Assembly (NCBI RefSeq): GCF_000949635.1
Contig: NZ_BAFN01000001.1
Span: 2,108,001-2,172,000, forward strand
Length of the DNA: 64,000 bases
Reading direction: 5' to 3'
DNA from: Candidatus Brocadia sinica JPN1
Lineage (GTDB): Bacteria; Planctomycetota; Brocadiia; Brocadiales; Brocadiaceae
This document shows positions 54,541 to 63,270 of this stretch, piece after piece. The translations under genes and the position numbers were made by a program. Every line of letters begins with the position of its first letter. Within the stretch, counting starts at the first letter, position 1. Under the pieces are notes generated by a model. That model did not search any database, was not told the DNA's origin, and saw nothing but the letters and a program-made list of their open reading frames with translations.

Positions 54541-54640
54541 GTCTTTTTTAGTAAGGTATTTTATGCTACTTCCCTGTATGCTTAAAAGACCCTTTACTTT
54601 GCGTCCTCTGATTGCTCAGAGTTTGCCTTTATCGTATGTT
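54525..54640 (-). ncRNA. c-di-GMP-I (GEMM-I) riboswitch 2
   Basis: On the minus strand: GGCAAAC, hairpin CTCTGA-GCAA-TCAGAG (GNRA loop), GACGCAAAG, GTAAAGG pairing with CCTTAC, helix GTCTTT/AAAGAC and TGCCGAAG. The stem bases differ from riboswitch 1 by compensated changes while the conserved core is identical. The strand shared with the terminator predicts an ON switch: ligand binding frees transcription. Confidence 0.88.
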
Positions 54641-54697
54641 TTTGGTTTATTCCTTCGTGCTGTCAAAAGCTATTGTTTGTTGACAATCTTTCGCATT

Positions 54698-54725
54698 AAA
54701 ATATCAAAGTATCGTTGGATGTCAA
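54698..54725 (-). promoter_or_regulatory. candidate promoter of the riboswitch operon
   Basis: TTGACA at 54720-54725 and TATTTT at 54698-54703 with a 16-base spacer, about 50 bases before the aptamer. Confidence 0.4.
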
Positions 54726-54791
54726 GGAAAAAACTAACAGAGAATTCTAACATTTCCATAGAACAGGCAAAAATAGGAGGGATTATATCAT

Positions 54792-55664
54792 TCACAGAAA
54801 AATTATCTCTGCTACGGTTTTCCCGATATCGGCAGGGCTGTTTACTACAATAACGCCTGCATTTTTAAGCGCTGCAATCTTTGAAATTGCTGTACCTTTG
54901 CCGCCTGAAATAATCGCCCCGGCATGACCCATGCGTTTGCCTGGCGGCGCCGTTCTTCCTGCAATAAAACCAACGACCGGTTTTGCAATCTCTCGTTTTA
55001 TTACCTCTGCGGCTTCTTCCTCTGCGCTTCCGCCAATCTCTCCTATCAATACAATGGCGTGTGTTTCTTCGTCATTTTGAAACAATCTCAATATGTCCAC
55101 AAAATCAGTTCCCAAAATGGGGTCACCTCCAATGCCAAGGCACGTGGATTGTCCTAAACCGCTCTGGGTCAATTGCCAGACGGCTTCGTAGGTGAGAGTT
55201 CCACTGCGTGAAACAACCCCCACCTTGCCTGATTTATGGATATATCCGGGCATAATGCCGATCTTGCATACACCAGGCGTAATAATACCAGGGCAGTTGG
55301 GTCCGATAAGACGCGCCTTCCTGTGAGAAAGATATTTTTTTACCCTGATCATGTCCAGCGCAGGTACGCCCTCGGTAATGCAGACCACCAATTCAATGCC
55401 TGCCTCAGCTGCCTCCATGATGGCATCCGCTGCGAACGGCGCAGGTACATAAATGACAGAAGCATTTGCCCCCGTATTTTTTACCGCATCGACTACACTG
55501 TCAAAGACAGGAACGCCTTGTTGTTTTGTGCCACCCTTGCCGGGAGTGACGCCTGCGACGAGTTTAGTGCCATATTCCAGCATTCGTCCGGCATGAAAAC
55601 TGCCCGCATGCCCGGTTATTCCCTGGCATATTACCTTTGTATCTTTATTTATTAATATACCCAT
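54792..55664 (-). CDS. sucD: succinyl-CoA synthetase, alpha subunit
   Basis: 290 residues. CoA-binding N-terminus ([20 protein letters not shown]), phosphohistidine loop with histidine in [16 protein letters not shown], and [13 protein letters not shown]. Forms the ligase with the beta subunit encoded two bases upstream. It interconverts succinyl-CoA and succinate with nucleotide phosphorylation. Confidence 0.96.
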   Translation of the reverse strand: MGILINKDTKVICQGITGHAGSFHAGRMLEYGTKLVAGVTPGKGGTKQQGVPVFDSVVDAVKNTGANASVIYVPAPFAADAIMEAAEAGIELVVCITEGVPALDMIRVKKYLSHRKARLIGPNCPGIITPGVCKIGIMPGYIHKSGKVGVVSRSGTLTYEAVWQLTQSGLGQSTCLGIGGDPILGTDFVDILRLFQNDEETHAIVLIGEIGGSAEEEAAEVIKREIAKPVVGFIAGRTAPPGKRMGHAGAIISGGKGTAISKIAALKNAGVIVVNSPADIGKTVAEIIFL

Positions 55665-55666
55665 TT

Positions 55667-56839
55667 TTATTTTGTATTCTCTTTTGATGCCTTCACTACC
55701 ATACTTGCGGCTTCTTTCATATCCTTTGCAGAAAGGATACTTAAACCGGAATTGTCGAGTATTTTTCTCGCCATTTCAACGTTAGTCCCTTCCAGCCGGA
55801 CGACCAAAGGGATACGAATGCCTACTTCTTTGATAGCTTGAATGATACCGGACGCGATAATATCACACTTCATGATTCCCCCAAAGATATTAATCAAAAC
55901 AGCCTTCACTTTGGGGTCGGACAAAATAATCTTGAACGCCTGTGTGACCTGTTCCAAAGACGCATCACCACCGACATCTAAAAAGTTGGCAGGTTCTCCG
56001 CCATGGAGTTTGACAATATCCATCGTGGCCATGGCGAGACCTGCACCGTTCACAAGGCATCCAATATTTCCATCAAGGCTTATATAACTCAGCCTGTATT
56101 TCCTGGCTAAAGCCTCAGCAGGAGAGACATCTTGATATGATATGAATTGGTCGAATTCCGGGTGGCGATAAAGGGCATTGTCGTCGATGTCCATCTTTGC
56201 ATCGAGTGCATATACCTCACCATCAGTCGTCACAGCGAATGGATTTATTTCCAGTAATGAACAATCATTTTCTGTAAAGGCGCGAAACAGATTCATGATA
56301 AGGTTATTCAGCTTTGTTGAAAGCGCCCCTGATATGTTTAATTGAGAAGCGATGCGACGCGCCTGGAATGGAGGTATACCAAAGAATATGTCAATTGGTT
56401 CTTTGATGATTTTGGCAGGTGTTCGTTTGGCAACCTCTTCGATTTCTACACCTCCTTCAGCGCTGGCAATCAGCATTGGCTTACAAAGGGAACGGTCAAT
56501 CGTTATAGCGAGGTACAATTCCTTTTTAATCGAAACGGCTTCTTCAACGAGAACATATTTAATTTCTGCGCCGCTTTGGTCAGTTTGCCGTGTTACAAGG
56601 TGGGTACCGAGCATGCCTGTTACGCATGCCTGGGCTTCTTCGGGCGTATTAACAAATTGGATACCTCCGCTTTTTCCTCTGCCGCCGGCAAGGACCTGTG
56701 CCTTTACGACACAACGGTTGCAACCAATTTCCCGGAATATTGTTGATGCATCATTACCTTTTGATATGGCTTTACCGCGAGGAACACAAACACCATATGT
56801 TTTGAGGATATTCTTTGCCTGAAACTCATATAACTTCAA
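55667..56839 (-). CDS. sucC: succinyl-CoA synthetase, beta subunit
   Basis: 390 residues: ATP-grasp domain with [15 protein letters not shown] and [10 protein letters not shown] (metal ligands), then [18 protein letters not shown] and [10 protein letters not shown] of the C-terminal domain. Full length. Starts 5 bases after the citrate-synthase-like gene. Confidence 0.96.
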   Translation of the reverse strand: MKLYEFQAKNILKTYGVCVPRGKAISKGNDASTIFREIGCNRCVVKAQVLAGGRGKSGGIQFVNTPEEAQACVTGMLGTHLVTRQTDQSGAEIKYVLVEEAVSIKKELYLAITIDRSLCKPMLIASAEGGVEIEEVAKRTPAKIIKEPIDIFFGIPPFQARRIASQLNISGALSTKLNNLIMNLFRAFTENDCSLLEINPFAVTTDGEVYALDAKMDIDDNALYRHPEFDQFISYQDVSPAEALARKYRLSYISLDGNIGCLVNGAGLAMATMDIVKLHGGEPANFLDVGGDASLEQVTQAFKIILSDPKVKAVLINIFGGIMKCDIIASGIIQAIKEVGIRIPLVVRLEGTNVEMARKILDNSGLSILSAKDMKEAASMVVKASKENTK

Positions 56840-56844
56840 AGATA

Positions 56845-58260
56845 TTATTTTGTTTTAGCAGTTCCGGATTGTTGTAATTTATCTGATTTAATAAAATCCC
56901 GGAGGTGGATACGCACCTGCTCTACCATTTCGTCATCAGAAATAGAGGTAATGCGTCCCTCGATGTATTGCTTATCCACCCATTCCTTTATCTTTAAGAT
57001 ACCCTCGTGGCTTTTAGGAATTTGCTCGTTTCCTTTCAGTTCAAAAAAGATATTAATCCACTGTGCAATTCCAGCCACACCAGATTTGTCAGTTACGGAA
57101 ACACCAATGGGTCTGTTTAAGAGTTTCTTGGTATCAAAAATATTGTATATTTCTTCATTTTTCAGTAGCCCATCCGAATGGATACCTGCACGGGTGACAT
57201 TGAATTCTGAGCCTACAAGGGGTTGAGTCGGAGAGATTGGATGCCCTATTTCATTTCTGTAATAATCTGCAATTTCCGTAATCACTGTGGTATCGATTAG
57301 TTCGTCGTCGCCTCGTAATGCCAGGTATTCGATTACCAGGGCTTCTATCGGTGTGTTCCCTGTACGTTCTCCCAATCCTAACAATGTACCATTAATTCCA
57401 CTGCATCCATAGAGCCATGCGGTAGTAGCATTGCTTACCGCCAGGTAAAAATCATTATGGCCATGCCATTCGATGTATTCGGAAGGGACGCCTGCAAAGT
57501 GGTTGAGTCCGTAAATAATACCAGGTACACTGCGTGGCAAGGCAGCGCCAGGGTAACTGACTCCCATCCCCATGGTATCACAGGCGCGGATCTTCACAGG
57601 AAGTTTGCTTTCTTTAGATAATTTCATTAGCTCCTTGGCAAAGGGTACGACGAAACCGTAAAAGTCAGACCTGGTAATGTCCTCGAAGTGACAGCGGGGA
57701 ATAATACCCTCTTCCAGCGCGGCCCGCACAATGTCCAGATACATATCCATTGCCTGTTTCCTGGTTTTATTTAATTTCAAATAGATATGGTAATCTGATG
57801 ACGAACATAAGATACCAGTTTCTTTGAGCCCCATTTCTTTAACCAATTTGAAGTCATTCTTCACAGCCCTGATCCATCCGGTAACCTCTGGATATTTATA
57901 GCCACGTTCCATACATTTCCTAACCGCTTCCTGATCTTTTGTATTGTATAGGAAAAACTCACACTGGCGAATAAGCCCCTTTTTGCCGCCAAGCTTGTGA
58001 ATCAGGTCGAAAAGATCAACAATCTGTTTAACCGTGTATGGCGGGCGGGATTGTTGTCCATCCCGAAAAGTTGTATCCGTAATCCATATCTCTTCGGGAG
58101 GGTTCATAGGATTGAGACGATAATTGAATGGTATCTTTGGTATTTTGTCATAGGGGAAGACATCCCTAAAGAGATTTGGTTCTGTCGAATCTTGCAATTG
58201 GAAAATGTACTCTTCGGGTTCTAATGTGTTGCGACGTTTATTAAATCGAAGCATCTTCAA
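56845..58260 (-). CDS. probable Re-citrate synthase (isopropylmalate synthase family)
   Basis: 471 residues of the DRE-TIM metallolyase group. Motifs: ITDTTFRDGQQSRPPYTV (catalytic Arg/Asp), RCHFEDITRSDFYGFV, WHGHNDFYLAVSN (metal histidines) and NGTLLGLGERTGN. The distinctive FPYDKIPKIPFNYRLNPM opening and the lack of a C-terminal leucine-regulatory domain point to the Re-citrate synthase subgroup, known from anaerobes and proposed for anammox bacteria. The sucCD neighbours agree with a TCA-cycle role. Confidence 0.78.
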   Translation of the reverse strand: MKMLRFNKRRNTLEPEEYIFQLQDSTEPNLFRDVFPYDKIPKIPFNYRLNPMNPPEEIWITDTTFRDGQQSRPPYTVKQIVDLFDLIHKLGGKKGLIRQCEFFLYNTKDQEAVRKCMERGYKYPEVTGWIRAVKNDFKLVKEMGLKETGILCSSSDYHIYLKLNKTRKQAMDMYLDIVRAALEEGIIPRCHFEDITRSDFYGFVVPFAKELMKLSKESKLPVKIRACDTMGMGVSYPGAALPRSVPGIIYGLNHFAGVPSEYIEWHGHNDFYLAVSNATTAWLYGCSGINGTLLGLGERTGNTPIEALVIEYLALRGDDELIDTTVITEIADYYRNEIGHPISPTQPLVGSEFNVTRAGIHSDGLLKNEEIYNIFDTKKLLNRPIGVSVTDKSGVAGIAQWINIFFELKGNEQIPKSHEGILKIKEWVDKQYIEGRITSISDDEMVEQVRIHLRDFIKSDKLQQSGTAKTK

Positions 58261-58383
58261 TTTCCCCTTATTGAATATTGTAATTTACTAAACAGAAAAA
58301 TCTTATGGCATGATTAAAATTTTATTGTAAATACAATATTTTTACAAGTCAAGCGAAATGCTGGAAAATTGTATTATTATGGA

Positions 58384-58412
58384 TTGACATTGTCTGAGAA
58401 AATTGGAATACT
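58384..58412 (+). promoter_or_regulatory. promoter of the YceI gene
   Basis: TTGACA at 58384-58389, a 17-base spacer and AATACT at 58407-58412, about 64 bases before the ATG. Confidence 0.5.
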
Positions 58413-58475
58413 AGTGAAATTCATTCTCAGCAATGAACATCACATATGATTGTTTGATCCCAAAAGGAGAAAATT

Positions 58476-59033
58476 ATGGCTATTAAAGAAGGTACCTATA
58501 ATCTAACAGCAAGTTCGGGAAAGTTGTCTGTCTATACTTTTAAGGAAGGATTTCTGAGTGCGGTCGCCCACGATCTATTGATTGAGGTAACCAATTTTCG
58601 AGTTGCTCTCAACATTCCAGCCGGAGGCATTAATTCGGCAAGTGTAGATGCAGAAGTTCAGGCAAATTCGTTAAAAGTAGTATGCGCTATGAAAGAGGGC
58701 CAACATCGGTATGATCTGTTAAAAGAAAAAGATAAAACAGATATCGAAGAAGCCACTTTCAAGGATGTGTTACACCCCCATAAATATCCTACTATCAACT
58801 TTCGTTCTACTGGCATTCAGGAAAAGGAAGGCATTTATCACGTAAAAGGGGAACTTACCTTGCACGGCGTTACACGTTCCGTAGAATTTGATGCGCAACC
58901 TACGGAAAAAGGTTTAAAAGGAAAGATTACCCTAGCTCAAAAAGATTTTGGAATAAAACCCTACAAGGCTTTATTGGGCACCCTCAAGGTTAAAAACGAG
59001 ATAGAGGTTGTCTTTGACCTGTTGTTAGGCTAG
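58476..59033 (+). CDS. YceI-family protein
   Basis: 185 residues with the lipocalin-like YceI fold: SVYTFKEGFLSAVAHDLLIE, FKDVLHPHKYPTINFRSTGI and GELTLHGVTRSVEF, DFGIKPYKAL. The family binds isoprenoid-type lipids. AAAGGAG lies before the ATG. No signal peptide is seen, unlike many YceI proteins, so it may be cytoplasmic. Confidence 0.88.
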   Translation: MAIKEGTYNLTASSGKLSVYTFKEGFLSAVAHDLLIEVTNFRVALNIPAGGINSASVDAEVQANSLKVVCAMKEGQHRYDLLKEKDKTDIEEATFKDVLHPHKYPTINFRSTGIQEKEGIYHVKGELTLHGVTRSVEFDAQPTEKGLKGKITLAQKDFGIKPYKALLGTLKVKNEIEVVFDLLLG

Positions 59034-59230
59034 CCACAATCGCCGGCCAATCACAACTCTTTCAGTTCGATCAATTTTTCAAAAATTGACTTTATTTTTG
59101 GAGCAGAAATCTATACAATCCCTGTTTTCGATTCAAAGTTATGTATTCAAATAAAGAGAAACAGCGGCATAAAAGAGGACTGCGTATTTTGTTAACGATT
59201 GTTACCAGAGAAGCAAAAAAGGGGTAAAAT

Positions 59231-59719
59231 GTGGAAAATAGCAGAAGAAAATTTCTAAAGATCGCATCGCACGCACTAGGGGGTACTTTAGCAGCAGGTG
59301 TGGTTGCGCCGCTTGTAGGCCTGGCAGTGCACCCATTAATGAAGGAAACGGTATACGGGACAGAAGATTTTATTGCCATTGGCAAGGTGGACGATTTTCC
59401 CGTCGGGGTACCAAAAAAGGCGACCATCACATCTTCAAAGGTGGATGCGTGGAATATTTTTGATGGGTTGGTTATGGGGTCTGTATGGGTAATCCGAAAG
59501 GATGATAACTCGTTAAACGTATTTTCTGTTAATTGTCCTCACCTTGGTTGTGGCATAAACTGGGGGGAGGATGTAAAACAGTTTCTGTGTCCTTGCCACG
59601 AAGGTGTTTTTGACATAAACGGCAAGAAAGTATCGGGGCCTGCCCCCCGTGACCTTTACAGCTTTGAAACAAAAATCGAAAACAATAACATCCTGATAAA
59701 ATTCGTGAGCTTCACTTAA
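59231..59719 (+). CDS. petC: Rieske iron-sulfur protein of a bc complex
   Basis: 162 residues. An SRRKFLK twin-arginine motif and a hydrophobic anchor (GGTLAAGVVAPLVGLAVHP) are followed by the soluble domain with CPHLGC (102-107) and CPCHEG (120-125), supplying the 2Fe-2S ligands, and GPAPRDLYSF. Start is GTG at 59231. It precedes the cytochrome b gene by 141 bases. It carries electrons from quinol to cytochrome c. Confidence 0.93.
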   Translation: MENSRRKFLKIASHALGGTLAAGVVAPLVGLAVHPLMKETVYGTEDFIAIGKVDDFPVGVPKKATITSSKVDAWNIFDGLVMGSVWVIRKDDNSLNVFSVNCPHLGCGINWGEDVKQFLCPCHEGVFDINGKKVSGPAPRDLYSFETKIENNNILIKFVSFT

Positions 59720-59743
59720 CGCAACACTGCCGTAACCAAATTG

Positions 59744-59788
59744 ACCTCCCCTTGCTCCCCTCCTTCGCAAGGGGGATAAAGGGGAGGT
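59744..59788. repeat. GC-rich palindrome between petC and cytochrome b genes
   Basis: ACCTCCCCTT at 59744-59753 complements AAGGGGAGGT at 59779-59788, with a smaller C-run/G-run pair inside. Same kind as the repeats at 27554 and 33255. Confidence 0.7.
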
Positions 59789-59860
59789 AAAAAACTTCCC
59801 CCAAAAAGAAGTTTTTACACAGTAATATTATATAGCATATTTCTGAGGTGGTTTAAATCT

Positions 59861-61648
59861 ATGGCAAATAAATTGAGTGAATGGATAGAAGATAGAACCG
59901 GATTGAGCAAACTTTTAAAAGCAGCGCTGGATGAGCCTGTCCACGGCGGGGCCAAGTGGTCGTACGTTTTTGGAAGCGGCCTTGTGTTCCTTTTTATTCT
60001 CCAGGCAGTTACCGGAATTATTATGACCAGCTTTTATTCGCCCTCTTCGACATCAGCATGGGGAAGTGTTTACTACATTCAACATAAGACATCCTTTGGT
60101 TGGTTTGTCCGTGGCCTGCATCACTTTGGGTCAAGCGCCATGATAATACTCGCCCTTGTACACATGTTTCAGGTTTTTATCTTCGGCGCATACAAAAAAC
60201 CCCGTGAACTCAACTGGATTTCCGGGGTAATCCTTCTTTTATTTCTGGCAGGTTTCGGGTTAACAGGCTACCTTTTACCCTGGGATCAGAAGGGATACTG
60301 GGCCACGCAGGTTGCCACCAACATCATGGGCACTGTTCCTGTAATCGGGAAATATATTAAAATAATACACCAGGGTGGGGGTGACTACGGGAATTTTACC
60401 ATCACCCGTTTTTACACCCTTCATGTATTTTTATTACCGATTTCACTCGTCTTTTTCCTCTTTATTCATATAGCGCTTTTCCGTAAACATGGTGTAACCC
60501 CGTATTGGAAAATGCGTGAAGAGGTATATAAAAACCGTGTTGACCCCTTCTGGCCAGACCAGATATTTAAAGATGCCGTATTTGCCATAGGAATATATGC
60601 AGCGCTTGCCGGGGTGGTCTTCTGGGCTGGCGGCGCAGAACTTCAGGCGCCGGCCGACCCTGCGTCGAATTATCTTGCCAGGCCCGAATGGTACTTCCTG
60701 TTCCTATTCCAGCTCTTAAAATATTGTCAGGGAAAATTCCTAATTGTGGGTACCGTTATTGTCCCTGCCCTTGCTTTGGCATTCCTTTTTGTGCTGCCAT
60801 TTATCGACAGAAATCCATCACAATATCCATCTAAAAGAGTACCATTTTTTAGCGCTGTATTTTCTGGATTAGCAGGGATTATCGCCTTAACCGCTGTTGC
60901 TATCTATCACGACAGCCACGATGTCCATATTATCCATCAGCGGGAAGATGCCGAAAAACAGGCTGCAAGGGCTGTAAAACTGGCATCAAGGGGTATCCCA
61001 CCTGCGGGCGGAATGGCTATCTTTCTTAATGACCCTGTATACCTGGGAGAAAAGATTTTTAAAGAAAGTTGTATCGGTTGCCACATGGTGAGAGGGGAGG
61101 GAGGAGAAAACGGTCCCGATTTTACCAATTTTGGATCAAGGGAATGGGTGACTGAGTTGCTAAGAAACCCCAAGGACAAAAAGTATTTCAAAGAATCAGG
61201 AGCCATGCCGCCGGTAAAACTGCCTGATGAATCACTCCTGGATATGTCTGAATTTCTGCTCAGCCAGTCAGGCGGTCTGCTCAATCAAAATACCGAAAGG
61301 GTCGAGAGGGGAAAAGAGCTTGTCCTGAAAGGAAATTGTGTTGTCTGCCATCCCTTTGGCAATAAAGAAATGAAAAAGGTAGCGCCAAATTTGACTGAGT
61401 ATTTGTCAGAGACGTGGTTAAGAGAGTTTATCAAGAACCCGGCAGATCCTAAATTTTACGGTACAAGAAATAAGATGCCCGGTTTTGATAAGCTTACCGA
61501 TAGGGAACTGGATGCAGTTATACAATATCTCTTTAGTTTGTCAAAAGATCGGGTGCTTGTTTCCGAGAAGAAAGAAAACGGGAAAAAAGTATATGTGTTT
61601 GGCCTGACAAGTCCAAGGACAATGATTACCTTTAAAGGCAAGTCCTGA
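59861..61648 (+). CDS. cytochrome b fused to a di-haem cytochrome c tail
   Basis: 595 residues. The first part is a cytochrome b6-like core with haem-ligating histidines (GLHHFGSSAMIILALVHMFQ, LHVFLLPISLVFFLFIH); the middle corresponds to subunit IV (PDPASNYLARPEWYFLFLFQ region). After a last helix the C-terminal 210 residues hold two c-type haem motifs, CIGCH (404-408) and CVVCH (493-497), each with its own cytochrome-like domain and distal methionines (GAMPPVKLP, NKMPGF). The electron path from the Rieske protein would thus run within one polypeptide. This architecture is known from anammox bacteria. Confidence 0.92.
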   Translation: MANKLSEWIEDRTGLSKLLKAALDEPVHGGAKWSYVFGSGLVFLFILQAVTGIIMTSFYSPSSTSAWGSVYYIQHKTSFGWFVRGLHHFGSSAMIILALVHMFQVFIFGAYKKPRELNWISGVILLLFLAGFGLTGYLLPWDQKGYWATQVATNIMGTVPVIGKYIKIIHQGGGDYGNFTITRFYTLHVFLLPISLVFFLFIHIALFRKHGVTPYWKMREEVYKNRVDPFWPDQIFKDAVFAIGIYAALAGVVFWAGGAELQAPADPASNYLARPEWYFLFLFQLLKYCQGKFLIVGTVIVPALALAFLFVLPFIDRNPSQYPSKRVPFFSAVFSGLAGIIALTAVAIYHDSHDVHIIHQREDAEKQAARAVKLASRGIPPAGGMAIFLNDPVYLGEKIFKESCIGCHMVRGEGGENGPDFTNFGSREWVTELLRNPKDKKYFKESGAMPPVKLPDESLLDMSEFLLSQSGGLLNQNTERVERGKELVLKGNCVVCHPFGNKEMKKVAPNLTEYLSETWLREFIKNPADPKFYGTRNKMPGFDKLTDRELDAVIQYLFSLSKDRVLVSEKKENGKKVYVFGLTSPRTMITFKGKS

Positions 61649-61840
61649 ACAAGGTAACGTCTTAGAATATTGAATAACACCTCCTCCTTTATCTTCAGAG
61701 GGGGAGGAACAAGGAATTTTAAATTAGACCTTCAGAAACTTTTCAATGTAGAGCGATGAGGCTCTTCGCTCTACAAATTGCTTAAATAAAATGATATATT
61801 TTAGTCCTGAAAGGGCAGTAGGGTACATTATTTCGGTTAC

Positions 61841-62398
61841 TTAAATTTCAGCGAATAATTCAGCAATTGGGAAGGTAAAGCCTTTTAAAACTTCTTCTCC
61901 ATCCAGAAGATCGTTTTTTGTGAGGAGTTTGCGGGGTTGTGGTGAACGGTATACTAAAACGGTTTGTTCTTCGGAATTGACTACCCATGCCAGATTTGTA
62001 TCATTCTCAAAATATTCAACGATCTTACCATGAAGGCTTTCTATAGTATCGGTAGGTGAGAGAATTTCAATTGCAATATCAGGAGATCCTTTAAAAAAGC
62101 CCTTCGGTGGTCGTTTACATCCCTGTAATCTTTCTTTGCGAATAAATGACACATCAGGAGAGCGAAGATTTCCCGACTTCATCCAATAACCTGCACTTGA
62201 ACCACATACGATTCCCAGTTTTCGCTCGGAAACAAATTTTCTCAATGCGGTAAGAAGATGTGCGCCGATCTCTTCATGCTCAATACCAGCCGGACCCATA
62301 ACCAGTTCTCCTTGTATCATCTCGTACTTATATCCCTCTTTTGGTAGAGACATAAGTTCTTTTTCTGTCCAGGTTTTTTTTGTTGTTGTCGTGTCCAT
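61841..62398 (-). CDS. Uma2-family (DUF820) PD-(D/E)xK protein
   Basis: About 185 residues from the ATG at 62398. Family motifs: MIQGELVMGP, HEEIGAHLLTALRKFV, SPDVSFI and PDIAIEILSPTD, followed by KIVEYFE, giving the putative D-ExK nuclease site. Uma2 proteins are frequent in genomes with many repeats; the function is not established. Confidence 0.85.
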   Translation of the reverse strand: MDTTTTKKTWTEKELMSLPKEGYKYEMIQGELVMGPAGIEHEEIGAHLLTALRKFVSERKLGIVCGSSAGYWMKSGNLRSPDVSFIRKERLQGCKRPPKGFFKGSPDIAIEILSPTDTIESLHGKIVEYFENDTNLAWVVNSEEQTVLVYRSPQPRKLLTKNDLLDGEEVLKGFTFPIAELFAEI

Positions 62399-62494
62399 TT
62401 GTTTTGCCCTCTTAAACAAGAGAGACTATAGCTAAATACTCTGTCGCAGTCAACACAATTCATTGAATTGGAAAAATAGGAGATAACTTTCTCC

Positions 62495-62523
62495 TTGACA
62501 TGGTGCATCTGTTTTGTAATCAT
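62495..62523 (+). promoter_or_regulatory. promoter of the tetR gene
   Basis: TTGACA at 62495-62500 with AATCAT 17 bases on at 62518-62523. Confidence 0.4.
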
Positions 62524-62528
62524 ATTAA

Positions 62529-62544
62529 GTGAATATTAATTCAC
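62529..62544. promoter_or_regulatory. candidate TetR operator
   Basis: GTGAAT-ATTA-ATTCAC, a perfect 6-bp inverted repeat between the -10 region and the start codon of the TetR-type gene. Autoregulation is inferred. Confidence 0.45.
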
Positions 62545-62559
62545 ACTGGGAAAAGTCTA

Positions 62560-63159
62560 TTGAGCACCGAAAAATTAGATACAGAAGTCAGGCAGGATCA
62601 AATAGCCCAGGCGGCTTTAAGCCTGGTCGCCAGTCATGGCCTTAAGGGGTTGAGCATGACAAGGGTGGCACGCCGGGTTGGTATAGTTCCATCGGCAATC
62701 TACCGCCACTTCAAAGACAAGGACGCGGTACTGAATGCCGCCATCGGTTACATCCAGAAAGGATTACTTGACAATGTCACTGTTGTCTGCAAAGAGACTT
62801 CTGACCCGCTGGATCGTCTCAGGCGTTTGTTGATGCTTCACGTCAAGCTGATCCGGGAGAATCAGGGTATTCCACGCCTCATCTTTTCCGAAGATGTTTA
62901 TAACGGACACCCCGAGAGAAAGACCAGAGTATACGAGATTGTCAAAGGGTATCTTGATAGGGTGGGTGAAATTGTTCGTCAGGGCCAGCAAGAAGGCCAG
63001 ATTCGCCCTGGCGTAGAACCTGCAACCGTCTCCATGATATTTTTAGGCATGATCCAACCGGCGGCAATCCTCTGGCACATGAGTGACGGCGAATTCGACG
63101 TGACAAAACATACAGAAAAGGCATGGAAGATTTTCTATGAATATCTCATAGTAAAGTAA
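62560..63159 (+). CDS. TetR-family transcriptional regulator
   Basis: 199 residues, TTG start. N-terminal HTH is typical: QIAQAALSLVASHGLKGLSM, RVARRVGIVPSAIYRHFKDK. The C-terminal ligand-binding domain is diverse; ligand unknown. Possible targets are itself (operator at 62529) and genes outside the window. Confidence 0.9.
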   Translation: MSTEKLDTEVRQDQIAQAALSLVASHGLKGLSMTRVARRVGIVPSAIYRHFKDKDAVLNAAIGYIQKGLLDNVTVVCKETSDPLDRLRRLLMLHVKLIRENQGIPRLIFSEDVYNGHPERKTRVYEIVKGYLDRVGEIVRQGQQEGQIRPGVEPATVSMIFLGMIQPAAILWHMSDGEFDVTKHTEKAWKIFYEYLIVK

Positions 63160-63270
63160 ATTTTTTTAACCATTATGTGAATAAACATTCTCTAGTGAGC
63201 AAACCATGCACGTATTAACCCTTTTCAACGAAATATTCTTTGCATCGCTTAAACTGTTACTTTAATCTCT

